The notes: a model not told the origin generated them from the letters alone. 64,000 nucleotides of DNA from an uncultured Colwellia sp. (GCA_913058245.1 CAJXQJ010000005.1:124001-188000); one strand, 5' to 3'; counted from the first letter of the stretch, positions 22,719 to 32,081 are shown. Numbers and translations are program-made.

Positions 22719-24251
22719 ATGGAATTTTTAAAAACACTGGCGATTAAGTCACACAATTTCGGCGCCTCAACAGGGGTAAATTGGCTCAACACCGACAATA
22801 ATGGCCAATTTGATATTTCATCACCAGCTGACGGTAAAGCTATTGCTAGCGTTTACCAGTGTTCAGTTGAAGATTACGATCACATCATCACTACCGCAGA
22901 ACAAGCATTTGTGCACTGGCGTAAAATTCCAGCACCAGAGCGCGGTGAAGTCGTTCGTCAAATTGGCAATCGTTTACGTGATTTTAAACAACCACTTGGT
23001 GAACTTGTTGCGTATGAAATGGGTAAGTCATTGCAAGAAGGTTTAGGCGAAGTACAAGAGATGATTGATATCTGTGATTTTGCTGTTGGCCTATCTCGCC
23101 AGCTAGACGGTTCCACGTTGCACTCTGAACGCCCACTTCATAGAATGTACGACCAATACCATCCTTTAGGTGTTGTTGGCGTTATTTCAGCCTTTAACTT
23201 TCCTGTTGCAGTTTGGGCTTGGAACGCCATGATTTCAGCTATATGCGGCAACGTAACCGTTTGGAAACCTTCGGAAAAAACACCATTAACGGCTATTGCC
23301 TGTCAAAATATTATTAAAGATGTATTAGTAACAAATGAACTTCCAGAAGGTATATTTTCATTAGTAATTGGTGCTGGTAATGTTGTAGGTGAAGGCATGT
23401 TACATGACAAACGTATCCCGTTAATGTCAGTTACTGGCTCAACAAGAGTTGGTCGCCATGCTGGGCAAGTAGTAGCCTCACGTTTTGGTAAATCAATTTT
23501 AGAGTTAGGTGGAAATAACGCTATTATTTTAACACCCAATGCTGACTTGAAATTAGCCATTCCAGGCACAGTTTTTGGCTCTGTTGGCACTTGTGGTCAA
23601 CGCTGTACTTCAACTCGCCGCGTAATTATTCATGAATCTATTTACCAGCAGGTAAAAGATGTACTAGTTCAAGCTTACCAAGGTTTAAAAATTGGTACAC
23701 CACTAGATGAAAGTAACCATGTTGGGCCGTTAATCGACACTCAAGCAGTTACTATGTTTAAAGACGCATTAGAAAAAGTGCAAGCGGAAGGTGGTAACTT
23801 ACTGTGCGGTGGTGACGTTCTTTCAGGTGAAGGCTTCGAGTCAGGCTGCTACGTTAAACCTGCAATTGTAGAGGCTGAAAACCACTTTGATATGGTTCAG
23901 CACGAAACCTTTGCACCAATTTTGTATTTAATTAAATATACTGGCGATATTCATGATGCCATTGCTGTTCAAAATGATGTTGTACAGGGCTTATCTTCAG
24001 CAGTATTTACTGACAGCTTACGTGAGGCCGAGAACTTCTTATCTCACTGGGGCTCAGATTGCGGTATTGCCAATGTCAATATAGGTACATCTGGTGCCGA
24101 AATTGGTGGCGCATTTGGTGGCGAAAAAGAAACCGGTGGTGGTCGTGAGTCAGGATCAGACGCTTGGAAAGCTTATATGCGTCGTCAAACTAACACCATT
24201 AACTACTCAACTGAGTTGCCTTTGGCACAAGGTATTAAATTCGATATTTAA
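22719..24251 (+). CDS. ALDH7-family aldehyde dehydrogenase (probable alpha-aminoadipate semialdehyde dehydrogenase)
   Basis: About 510 residues, NAD(P)-dependent. It tracks the antiquitin/ALDH7A1 family throughout: MGKSLQEGLGEVQEMIDICDFAVGLSR, VISAFNFPVAVWAWN, ELGGNNAI (catalytic Glu), GTCGQRCTSTRR (catalytic Cys about 296), and the C-terminal GGAFGGEKETGGGRESGSD. ALDH7 enzymes oxidise alpha-aminoadipate semialdehyde (or its cyclic form) to 2-aminoadipate. I start at ATG 22719; an in-frame ATG at 22671 would add 16 polar residues with no ribosome site. It follows the kinase/lyase gene closely with no terminator, and is followed by a strong one. Its predicted substrate is exactly the product expected from a phosphohydroxylysine lyase. 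Confidence 0.88.
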   Translation: MEFLKTLAIKSHNFGASTGVNWLNTDNNGQFDISSPADGKAIASVYQCSVEDYDHIITTAEQAFVHWRKIPAPERGEVVRQIGNRLRDFKQPLGELVAYEMGKSLQEGLGEVQEMIDICDFAVGLSRQLDGSTLHSERPLHRMYDQYHPLGVVGVISAFNFPVAVWAWNAMISAICGNVTVWKPSEKTPLTAIACQNIIKDVLVTNELPEGIFSLVIGAGNVVGEGMLHDKRIPLMSVTGSTRVGRHAGQVVASRFGKSILELGGNNAIILTPNADLKLAIPGTVFGSVGTCGQRCTSTRRVIIHESIYQQVKDVLVQAYQGLKIGTPLDESNHVGPLIDTQAVTMFKDALEKVQAEGGNLLCGGDVLSGEGFESGCYVKPAIVEAENHFDMVQHETFAPILYLIKYTGDIHDAIAVQNDVVQGLSSAVFTDSLREAENFLSHWGSDCGIANVNIGTSGAEIGGAFGGEKETGGGRESGSDAWKAYMRRQTNTINYSTELPLAQGIKFDI

Positions 24252-24279
24252 TGCCTTAACTAAAATTTAGAAAACATCA

Positions 24280-24301
24280 AAGCAGCTTCGGCTGCTTTTT
24301 T
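24280..24301 (+). terminator. Rho-independent terminator of the beta-galactosidase/kinase-lyase/ALDH operon
   Basis: Stem AAGCAGC (24280-24286) and GCTGCTT (24291-24297) closed by a stable TTCG tetraloop, followed by a T-run. It lies 28 bases past the ALDH stop and is the only clear plus-strand terminator between 16957 and 24300. Confidence 0.9.
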
Positions 24302-24316
24302 AATAAAGCTAAGCGA

Positions 24317-25663
24317 CTAATTTATTGGCAATGTAATCGTCGCCTCAACACCTTGTTGCTCAGTTCGGTTTGCTAATGTTAAATCGCCACCATGGTTATT
24401 TATAATTTGCCTACTCAGCACTAAACCAATGCCACTTCCCTGTTCTTTGGTTGTATAAAACGGTACAAAAATATTATCTAAATTGCTGATACCTGTCCCT
24501 TGATCTGTGAGCTTAATATTAATTAATTTTTCATCTTTAACCCAAACAATGCTAAGCACTCCATCTTGCTCACCATGCATCGCTTGCAATGCATTTTTAA
24601 CTAAATTAATTAATACTTGTTGCACTTGGCTTTCATCAGCGTAAACCATGAGTTTAGGGCCATTCGCGGTTATGATGCTGTCACCAAAAAGCGCGATAAC
24701 AGTATTAATTAAAGACGATAAATTAACTAACTTTTTATCTGGCAGTGGTAATTTGGTCAACTCTTGATAACGTTTAATAAAGTTATTCAACGAATTAGCG
24801 CGTTCAGTAATAACACTTAAGCCATCTTGAACATCAGCTTTTAACTCTTGCTCAAAATAGTTTTGCGTTATTGGTTGCTTTAATAAGCGAGTTAAAGTTT
24901 CACTGATTGAAGCAATCGGCGCCAAAGAGTTATTAATTTCATGACTTAACACTCTTAGCAGCTTTTGCCATACCAAGTACTCCTCATCACGCAGGATGCT
25001 TTGGATATCGGTAATAAAAATTAACTTATGCTTTACACCATTTTCAAAGTACTCATCGGTGTAAATGTAAACTTTTTTCTTGGCATGTTCGATTTCAAAT
25101 TCAACAACTTTACGATGCTCTCCAGCAATAATATTTTGTAAACCTAAGGTGCTCACCGGCCAGTTTTCAACTTCTTCGAAACGACATTTAAACAGTTTCT
25201 CAGCATTTGGATTCATTAATGAAATACCAGACTTGTTATCAATGGCAATTATCGCGACATCAATTTGGCTAATAACCTTATTGAGTAAAATTTGATGCTC
25301 TTTAGTTAGTAAGCGCTGTTGAGCAAGTGATTCTGAAAGCTTATTGAACGTTTGGTTAAATTCATTAAGCACACCACCAGAGTGATCTTGCCTAGCGCGT
25401 ACTGAATGATCACCACAATTCATTGACTCAATTAAATTGGCAGAGGTTCGCAGTTGAAAAACGACTTTTTGCCGAATAAAAAATGCACCATATATAACAA
25501 TGACCAAGATGAAAAACATTAATAATATTTTCGCGGCAAGTGAAAACGGTAAAAAACACAAAGCAATAATTAAGCAAGCGCTAGGTATAAAACCAATCAA
25601 CAGTGCTAAATACAGCAACTTGTTTTCAAATGTGATGATCTTTTTCTTTTTAGCCGTATTCAC
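24317..25663 (-). CDS. Membrane sensor histidine kinase (NtrY-like)
   Basis: 448 residues. Two adjacent membrane helices at about 13-60 with almost no periplasmic loop, a HAMP-like stretch to about 115, a PAS domain at about 120-215, a HisKA box with the phospho-acceptor in RVLSHEINNSLAP, and a HATPase domain (LINLVKNALQAM, LTDQGTGI, GSGIGLVLSRQI). The start is a GTG, 19 bases after the stop of the response regulator gene, so the two are co-transcribed. The lack of a periplasmic domain suggests it senses a membrane or cytoplasmic signal. It probably phosphorylates the adjacent sigma-54 regulator, which in turn should control the ABC export operon upstream. Confidence 0.9.
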   Translation of the reverse strand: MNTAKKKKIITFENKLLYLALLIGFIPSACLIIALCFLPFSLAAKILLMFFILVIVIYGAFFIRQKVVFQLRTSANLIESMNCGDHSVRARQDHSGGVLNEFNQTFNKLSESLAQQRLLTKEHQILLNKVISQIDVAIIAIDNKSGISLMNPNAEKLFKCRFEEVENWPVSTLGLQNIIAGEHRKVVEFEIEHAKKKVYIYTDEYFENGVKHKLIFITDIQSILRDEEYLVWQKLLRVLSHEINNSLAPIASISETLTRLLKQPITQNYFEQELKADVQDGLSVITERANSLNNFIKRYQELTKLPLPDKKLVNLSSLINTVIALFGDSIITANGPKLMVYADESQVQQVLINLVKNALQAMHGEQDGVLSIVWVKDEKLINIKLTDQGTGISNLDNIFVPFYTTKEQGSGIGLVLSRQIINNHGGDLTLANRTEQQGVEATITLPIN

Positions 25664-25682
25664 TTTGTTATTCAGCGCCTTA

Positions 25683-27056
25683 TTACAAGTTATGCTTTTC
25701 TAATCGTCGATAGTATGAGCTACGACTTAACCCTAGCGATTGTGCAGTTTCATGACCATTGTTTTCAAAACGCGTTAACCGTTGGTGGATAATATGTTTT
25801 TCAATAGCATCTAAACTAGCGTTTTCAATATCAAAGTCAGTAACATTTTCTGTTGTAGATAAACCTAAGTCTTGGCTAGATATCATATTATTTTGGCTTA
25901 AAAAAATGGCCCTTTCGATCATATGGCCTAATTCTCTGATATTGCCAGGCCATTGATAACATAACATCGCTTGCTTAGCCTCATTACTTATTTCTGGCAG
26001 CGCAATACGGTATTTTTCTGCGAATTGCTTTAAGAAGTGCAGGGCTAACGGTAATATGTCTTCTCGACGCTCTCGTAATGCTGGTATTTTAATTTCAACG
26101 GTATTAAGGCGGTATAATAAATCCTGACGAAAACGACCATTGTCAATAAGTTCAGGTAAGTTGGCATTGGTTGCAGAAATCAGTCGCACATCAACCTGCT
26201 GAGTTTTCGAACTGCCCACTTTTTCAAACTGATGTTCTTCCAAAACCCGCAATAACTTTGCCTGTTGTGGTAGCGAGATATTGGCTATTTCATCAAGAAA
26301 AATAGTGCCATTTTCTGCAAGTTCAAAGCGGCCAATGCGATTTTCCTTAGCATCGGTAAATGCGCCTTTAATATGTCCAAACATTTCACTTTCAAATAAT
26401 GTTTCAGTAATAGCGCCCATATTTACCGAAATAAGCGCATTAGTATTTCTTACCGATTGCTTATGGATATGCTCTGCTAACAAACTTTTACCTGTACCGT
26501 TTTCACCGGTAAGTAAAATACTCATTTCACTTAACGAAAGCTTATTTAATTTTGCTAGTACTTGGGCCATAGCATCAGATTCAGCAATAATCGCACTATT
26601 AGTGGCAAAAACCTGCTTTCTCAATAAAGCGTTTTCTTCGATTAGCCGCTCACCTTGTTTCGCCATTTCACGTATTTGTACTTGTGCATTTAATATAGCA
26701 AGTAAGCGATCATTGCCCCAAGGTTTCTGTACAAAGTCTACTGCTCCTAACTTCATTGCTTCAACAGCAATATCAACACTGCTGTAGCCTGTCATCACCA
26801 CTATTGGTAACTTATCGTCAATAGCTTTTATATCCGCTATCAATTTTAAACCTTCTTGGCCTGACGTGGTGTCGCTACGATAATTTAAGTCGATTAAGGT
26901 AACCGAAAAATCTTTTTGTTTTAGGATCCGCAAAAACTCTTCTGGCGAGCTAGCAGTAACAACTTGGTAGTTTTCAGATTTTAGCAATAATTTTAAAGCG
27001 CTAATGATTCGAGTATCGTCATCAGCAATTAAAATAGACGGGCTTGATTGTTTCAT
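25683..27056 (-). CDS. Sigma-54-dependent response regulator (NtrC type)
   Basis: About 457 residues: receiver domain (ILIADDDTR, phospho-acceptor Asp in VTLIDLNYRS, VMTGYSS), AAA+ domain (Walker A TGENGTGKS, Walker B NGTIFLDEI) and C-terminal Fis-type helix-turn-helix (ETAQSLGLSRSSYYRRL). The sigma-54 contact loop reads GAFTDA rather than the usual GAFTGA. I start at ATG 27056 (MKQSSPS); an in-frame ATG at 27074 adds six residues. It lies downstream of an ABC export operon and upstream of its partner kinase. A sigma-54-type promoter ahead of that operon makes it the obvious target. Confidence 0.92.
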   Translation of the reverse strand: MKQSSPSILIADDDTRIISALKLLLKSENYQVVTASSPEEFLRILKQKDFSVTLIDLNYRSDTTSGQEGLKLIADIKAIDDKLPIVVMTGYSSVDIAVEAMKLGAVDFVQKPWGNDRLLAILNAQVQIREMAKQGERLIEENALLRKQVFATNSAIIAESDAMAQVLAKLNKLSLSEMSILLTGENGTGKSLLAEHIHKQSVRNTNALISVNMGAITETLFESEMFGHIKGAFTDAKENRIGRFELAENGTIFLDEIANISLPQQAKLLRVLEEHQFEKVGSSKTQQVDVRLISATNANLPELIDNGRFRQDLLYRLNTVEIKIPALRERREDILPLALHFLKQFAEKYRIALPEISNEAKQAMLCYQWPGNIRELGHMIERAIFLSQNNMISSQDLGLSTTENVTDFDIENASLDAIEKHIIHQRLTRFENNGHETAQSLGLSRSSYYRRLEKHNL

Positions 27057-27188
27057 GCAGGCAAAGTACTCCATTAAATGTCAGCACGATGCGTAGCTTA
27101 GCAAAGTGCTGACATTATTGCTGCTCCTTTTGGAACATTATTTAAGTCTATAATTTTAAAGATATAACTTTATAAAAATAGCCTATAA

Positions 27189-29684
27189 CTAATCGTGATG
27201 TAGCGCGTCGCTTGGCTCCATTTTTACCACTTTTCGCGTAGGAATATAGGTAGCAAACATAACAATAGCAATGATCATTAACGGCACACAAAGCACGCTA
27301 ATAAAATAACTATTCATGTTGATGACCATAGTTTCTGACATATATTGCGCTAAACCAATGGCACAACCAATACCAATCACTAAACCTACGAATAATTGCT
27401 TACTTGCATGCTTCATAAATAAACGCATGATTTTACCGTCAGAAGAGCCAAGCGCTCGCCTGACACCTATTTCTTGAGTGCGCTGTAATATGCTGTTCGA
27501 TGCAACTGCATATATACCGCTCGCTGCCAGAAACATGGCAATAACACCACATAGTAAAAACACCTTACTTACAGCTGACACCAATAACATTGGTTGTTTT
27601 ATCATGCTGTCATAGCTTTGCAGATGGTATACGCCGACATTACCATCTATGGTATCTACTGCATCAAGCAAAGCTTCGCGGACATTTTTTTCATCACCAA
27701 TAAAATGCAATGCAATGCCTACCCTTGATAAGCCAAAAGCGTCCATTAGATGGTAAGAATTATAAGAAGCACTGGAAGAGTCCATTGTTGTACCATGAAA
27801 AGTATCAGATACCACGCCTATAATCGTGTTCCAATCGCCTTCACCACTTGGACCAGCTAAGCGCACACGCTTACCAACAGCATCATTATCAGGGAAAAAA
27901 TCTCGAGCGATTGACTCATTAATAATAATACTGCGTACATCGGGAATAGCATCTCGATAATCAAAGTTTCGACCATCAACAATTTTCATCCCCACAGCTT
28001 GCCACGAGTCTTTGCCTACCACTTCGTTATTACTGTATGGATTTTCGCTGTATACCTTGGCAGCACGTCCTTCAATTTCAAAATGACTCGTACCACCACC
28101 AGTACCTGGAAACTGCGTCATAAATGCAACAGCTTCAATATTAGGTCGTTGTTCTAATGCCGACTTTAGTTGGTAATAAAACTCAGTACGCTTAAACCGG
28201 TCAGCTTGTTCATGCTCAGTATCAAATCGCACCGAATAATTTACTTGCGGTAGCTGTAAACTTGCCGTTAAACGGTTTTCAGTTTCAACGCCATAATCAG
28301 CTTCACTGGCCGCATAACTGGTTGATAAAATAATTGTTGCCATTATCAGCACCATACATGACAATAAAATTTCAGATATAACCAATATTTGACTCGCCGC
28401 CGCAGCTTTTTTACTTAATGAGCCACGTGTTCCATCTCTTAATACCGCATTAAAATCGCCAGCAATTGCTCGCCATGCAGGAATAAATCCAGTAATAAGT
28501 ATCATAGAGATAACAGCGATTGACAGTACCAACAAGCTGTGGCTGTCAATATAAACCTGCCACCAAAACGGCTTTGAATTACTAATTGCATAGGTACTGT
28601 CAAATACGCTATTGGTTATATCTAAGCCCCACACCGCAAGCAATATCGCTAAAAAACCGCCAACACTACAAATAAAAACACTTTCCCAAAGCATTTGTAA
28701 TATCAATCGTTTGCGCGGTACCCCTAACGCAACACGAATGGCAATTTCTTTGTGCCTTTCATTAACTCGAGCTAACAGTAAGTTGGCTACATTGATACAA
28801 GCCAATACTAGAATAAGAAATGTAACAACAAACATGGCAATAAAAATTGGGTAATACTGCATAATGCCTGCTTCTTTAAATGGCATAGCCGCAAGATATT
28901 TTCCATTACTACCTATACGCCAAGCTAAGTCTTGCGGCAAATCGGCAATAATATCAGCACTTAAATCATCTAATGCTTGTTGAAATTGTGACAATGAAAC
29001 ATTAGGCTTTAAGTAACCGTAAGCAAATAAACTCACCCTTGATTGTTCAGTTGGCGTTATTTCAGAGCGTGTTAGAGGCAGCCAAATTTCAGCTGAAACA
29101 GGAAAGGCAAAACCAGCAGGCATAACACCTATAATACGCGTCATAACACTATCAACTGGCACCATAGTATCAACAACACCTTTGTCGCCATCAAAATAAT
29201 CTTGCCAAACGCTGTGACTTAGCACTACGACAGGCTCAGCGCCGGTATCTAAATCTTGTTCTTTAAAACCACGACCCAAAATAGGTTGAACGCCAGTAAA
29301 CTCAAAAATATTCCAACTGGTAAAGGTTGTATTGTACATTTTGGCTTTTTTACGGCTTGTCGAATTGGTACCGCCTATCAGCGCAGTGTAATCCTCATAG
29401 ATGCCAAAATTATCTAACATATCAAGTTCATTATTAGCACGAAATAAGTGATAAGGATCAGCAGCGCGCCTTGATAGATGGTTATAGTCAAACTGAGCTT
29501 CCAGCGCAATTATTGGCTGAGAGCCATTAAGTACTAACGGTTTAAAGACTAGGTTATTCAATAATGAGTAGGTATACAGCGTAAGACCTAAGCCAACAGC
29601 GACAATAAGTACAGTTAACGCAGTAAATGCTGGCTTTTTAAATAACAGCCGCGCGGCATATTTTATATCGATTGCAACAGACAT
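27189..29684 (-). CDS. ABC transporter permease (MacB/FtsX family, long form)
   Basis: 831 residues. An N-terminal membrane helix (about 18-38) is followed by a large periplasmic MacB-type core domain, three helices at about 275-410, a second periplasmic domain, and three C-terminal helices ending in RKVVKMEPSDALHHD. This duplicated FtsX arrangement belongs to the type VII mechanotransmission class, which does not move substrates through the bilayer like classic permeases but drives periplasmic work or efflux. It forms an operon with the ATPase (25-base gap) and the membrane fusion protein. No outer-membrane TolC partner is adjacent. The substrate is unknown; peptides, antibiotics or lipids are all possible for this family. 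Confidence 0.88.
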   Translation of the reverse strand: MSVAIDIKYAARLLFKKPAFTALTVLIVAVGLGLTLYTYSLLNNLVFKPLVLNGSQPIIALEAQFDYNHLSRRAADPYHLFRANNELDMLDNFGIYEDYTALIGGTNSTSRKKAKMYNTTFTSWNIFEFTGVQPILGRGFKEQDLDTGAEPVVVLSHSVWQDYFDGDKGVVDTMVPVDSVMTRIIGVMPAGFAFPVSAEIWLPLTRSEITPTEQSRVSLFAYGYLKPNVSLSQFQQALDDLSADIIADLPQDLAWRIGSNGKYLAAMPFKEAGIMQYYPIFIAMFVVTFLILVLACINVANLLLARVNERHKEIAIRVALGVPRKRLILQMLWESVFICSVGGFLAILLAVWGLDITNSVFDSTYAISNSKPFWWQVYIDSHSLLVLSIAVISMILITGFIPAWRAIAGDFNAVLRDGTRGSLSKKAAAASQILVISEILLSCMVLIMATIILSTSYAASEADYGVETENRLTASLQLPQVNYSVRFDTEHEQADRFKRTEFYYQLKSALEQRPNIEAVAFMTQFPGTGGGTSHFEIEGRAAKVYSENPYSNNEVVGKDSWQAVGMKIVDGRNFDYRDAIPDVRSIIINESIARDFFPDNDAVGKRVRLAGPSGEGDWNTIIGVVSDTFHGTTMDSSSASYNSYHLMDAFGLSRVGIALHFIGDEKNVREALLDAVDTIDGNVGVYHLQSYDSMIKQPMLLVSAVSKVFLLCGVIAMFLAASGIYAVASNSILQRTQEIGVRRALGSSDGKIMRLFMKHASKQLFVGLVIGIGCAIGLAQYMSETMVINMNSYFISVLCVPLMIIAIVMFATYIPTRKVVKMEPSDALHHD

Positions 29685-29709
29685 AGAGATATCCTTATTA
29701 GCGGGTCAG

Positions 29710-30438
29710 TTAAACGGCAATGGCTTGTGCACGATTACTCAATTGATCAGCAACAATTTTGCCATCGAATACTTCAATCATACGCTCGGCTCGTGCCGCA
29801 GAACGTGGATCATGAGTTACCATACAAATCGTGGCTCCATCTTGATGTAATTGATCAAGCAGATTCATCACCATTTGTGCATTTTTTGAGTCTAGATTAC
29901 CAGTTGGTTCATCTGCCAATATTATTGATGGGCTACCCGCTATTGCTCTAGCAACAGCAACCCGTTGCTGTTGTCCACCTGATAATTGCGATGGGTAGTG
30001 GCTGGCACGGTGTACCATATCAACACGCTCTAATGATGATTTCACAAACGCCTGACGCTGCGCTTTATTGATATCTTCTCGGTAAGTTAAAGGAAGTTCG
30101 ATATTTTCTGCGACGGTTAAATCACTTATTAAATTAAATGCCTGAAATATAAAGCCTATTTCCTTATTGCGAATTTTCGCTCTTTCATCCCTATCTAGGC
30201 TTGAAGCGTCGTGACCCGCTAACTGATATTGACCACTACTTGCAGTATCAAGTAGGCCGAGTAAAGATAATAGTGTAGATTTACCACAGCCCGATGGGCC
30301 AGTAATCGATAAGTACTCCCCTTGCGCTATCTGTAAATTAATATCATTTAATGCGTGTGTTTCCACTTCATCAGTTAAAAACATCTTCTTAATATCAATC
30401 AACTCAACTAATTGTTTTTTATTCTTATCATTTTCCAT
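29710..30438 (-). CDS. ABC transporter ATPase (MacB/LolD type)
   Basis: 242 residues with every ABC motif: Walker A GPSGCGKSTLL, Q-loop FIFQAFNLI, signature LSGGQQQRVAVARA, Walker B IILADEPTGNLDS and the switch His in MVTHD. The sequence groups with the MacB/LolD/FtsE exporters. It lies 9 bases downstream of the membrane fusion protein gene and 25 bases upstream of the permease gene, giving a three-gene export machine of YknXYZ or MacAB kind. Confidence 0.94.
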   Translation of the reverse strand: MENDKNKKQLVELIDIKKMFLTDEVETHALNDINLQIAQGEYLSITGPSGCGKSTLLSLLGLLDTASSGQYQLAGHDASSLDRDERAKIRNKEIGFIFQAFNLISDLTVAENIELPLTYREDINKAQRQAFVKSSLERVDMVHRASHYPSQLSGGQQQRVAVARAIAGSPSIILADEPTGNLDSKNAQMVMNLLDQLHQDGATICMVTHDPRSAARAERMIEVFDGKIVADQLSNRAQAIAV

Positions 30439-30447
30439 GTCGTTCCC

Positions 30448-31704
30448 CTAATTAATACTTACTTTTGTATGTCCTTGCCATTTGGAAGTATCTGAAACTA
30501 CTATACTTTCACCGGCTTTAAGTCCTGATTTTATTTCAATATATTTATTAGAAACTTGACCAAAATGCACTGTTTTCAACTCTGCTAACTCTGCATCTTC
30601 ACCAAGTAAATAAACATTTTCTTCACTAAAGCTTTTCGAAAACATCGGTCGTTTTACAAATAAGGTTTGTTCAATATTGGCTATTTCGATAATCCCCTCG
30701 ACGGTTAAATCAGGCCTTGCTTCGCTAGGTAAATCCCCAACCAGTGCAACATCAATTTGCACTTGTCCATTGATCACAGTTGGGTCAATACGTTCAACAA
30801 TGCCTGCAACAACACTGTTTCGAGTATCAATTTGTACAGATTGACCAATGGCAACATCATTGACTTGTTTTTCTGGAACTCGCAATTCCGCGATAAATAA
30901 TCCATTGCTTGCCAATTTAGCCAAGTTAATACCGGCATTAATTTGTTGACCTAATTCAATAGGCATTTCTTGCACTAAGCTGTCCATTGTTGCTCTAACA
31001 TTTAAATCTTCCACTTGCTGCGCTGCTCTATCAACCATGCGTTTCATACGATTGAGGCGAGCTCGCGATGCTTTATTCTGTGCAACTAGGTTTTCCTGTC
31101 CTTTCTTTAAACGCTTTTTTTCTAACAGCCAACGTTCTTTTATTTGTGCGACTTCAATTTGGACTTCCGCATGGTCAACCTGCGAAACTGCGACAATACT
31201 TTGATCTAAGAGTTTACGTTGTGCATTTAAAGTCAATAACGCGCGTTCATGATTTAATCTTTCATTGATTACCGCCGCTTCTCGATCTAATAGTTGGGAT
31301 TCTAGAGAAACGGCTTGAGCACTAATTTCTGCCTGCATCTCTTCTAATTGCCATTTACTTTCTTCCCAACGTTGCACCAACTCAGGGTTACTCAGCTCCA
31401 GTAATAAGTCGTCCGCTTTAACTTGCGCACCGGCTTTAATCAAAATGCGTTCAACACGACCAGAAACCGCAGTTGAGACCCAACGAATATCTTTTGGCGC
31501 TAGAATACCGATACCACGTACCGATACATTGAAATCACCTTGCTGTACCTCTCCAATCATAAGTGTGTTTTTACTTACAACATGACCACCTTCACCTCGT
31601 GTCGCTAAGACGGAAAATATTGTAATGCTCACCAAAATTAAGCCGACAGTGCTGAGTAACTTTTTAGTCAATCGTTTTTTAGGTTTTGAACGTACAACAT
31701 CCAT
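30448..31704 (-). CDS. Membrane fusion protein (HlyD/MacA-type periplasmic adaptor)
   Basis: 418 residues. A short basic cytoplasmic tail and one membrane helix (about 15-34), then a biotinyl-lipoyl-like segment (STAVSGRVERILIKAGAQVKADDLLLEL), a long coiled-coil hairpin (about 110-225), the second lipoyl half and a beta-barrel region. This is the adaptor of a MacAB-like efflux system. First gene of the operon, preceded by a sigma-54-type promoter 46 bases upstream and an inverted repeat further up. Confidence 0.9.
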   Translation of the reverse strand: MDVVRSKPKKRLTKKLLSTVGLILVSITIFSVLATRGEGGHVVSKNTLMIGEVQQGDFNVSVRGIGILAPKDIRWVSTAVSGRVERILIKAGAQVKADDLLLELSNPELVQRWEESKWQLEEMQAEISAQAVSLESQLLDREAAVINERLNHERALLTLNAQRKLLDQSIVAVSQVDHAEVQIEVAQIKERWLLEKKRLKKGQENLVAQNKASRARLNRMKRMVDRAAQQVEDLNVRATMDSLVQEMPIELGQQINAGINLAKLASNGLFIAELRVPEKQVNDVAIGQSVQIDTRNSVVAGIVERIDPTVINGQVQIDVALVGDLPSEARPDLTVEGIIEIANIEQTLFVKRPMFSKSFSEENVYLLGEDAELAELKTVHFGQVSNKYIEIKSGLKAGESIVVSDTSKWQGHTKVSIN

Positions 31705-31749
31705 TTTCTAGTACTCTTATTTATCTGATTGGCAATTTGATTAGTTAAG

Positions 31750-31765
31750 AGCAAATACAAAGCCA
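31750..31765 (-). promoter_or_regulatory. Sigma-54 (-24/-12) promoter of the ABC export operon
   Basis: On the minus strand: TGGCTTTGTATTTGCT. The invariant GG of TGGC and GC of TTGC have the exact spacing of the sigma-54 consensus TGGCAC-N5-TTGCW; only the AC after TGGC differs. It ends 46 bases before the membrane fusion protein start. The same operon region encodes a sigma-54 activator, which strongly supports the assignment. Confidence 0.7.
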
Positions 31766-31825
31766 AAACAAAAAAGCACTTAAACATCAATCAATTACAA
31801 ATACAATTTGAATATAGCTAGATAG

Positions 31826-31880
31826 CTAATCTCGAATTCGGGACGCTAAATTAGCTTTAAATTTCGATTTCGAGATTTAG
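31826..31880 (-). promoter_or_regulatory. Inverted repeat, likely enhancer for the NtrC-type regulator
   Basis: CTAATCTCGAATTCG (31826-31840) faces CGATTTCGAGATTTAG (31865-31880), near-perfect complements with centres about 39 bases apart. They lie 60-130 bases upstream of the sigma-54 promoter, a usual place for activator dimers. The A+T-rich background makes the TCTCGAA cores stand out. Binding by the adjacent regulator is inferred. Confidence 0.5.
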
Positions 31881-32081
31881 GAAAGGTATGGAAATGTGTT
31901 AAAGCTTCAGTAAATAAATTAGGATTGATTGCTTAGTCACCAATTAAGTAAAGAGAAAAGCAGCAAAGAATAAAGGCGATGACTTTGCTAAACCTATGCG
32001 ATCAAGGTTTAACAAAATCAATGGTAAGAAATAGGTAATTTATAGTTTCCTCATGTTATCTGTGCGTTTAAAAACTATTAA

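Larger units (their letters stand above)
31705..32081. other. 377-bp intergenic region with sigma-54 control elements
   Basis: Lies between the NhaC gene (ending at 32082) and the membrane fusion protein gene, both on the minus strand. It holds the sigma-54-type promoter (31750-31765) and the inverted repeat (31826-31880) listed separately. No coding frame is visible in the remainder. Confidence 0.6.

Noticed and set aside
26281..26787. 168-codon open frame on the plus strand inside the sigma-54 regulator gene
   Set aside because: It is antisense to a complete, well conserved AAA+ domain and shows no protein-like composition or ribosome site; a shadow of the real gene.
31728..31745. TGGCAATTTGAT on the plus strand as a sigma-54 promoter
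   Set aside because: Lacks the GC of the -12 element at the right spacing and points away from any plus-strand gene; the minus-strand site at 31750-31765 fits far better.
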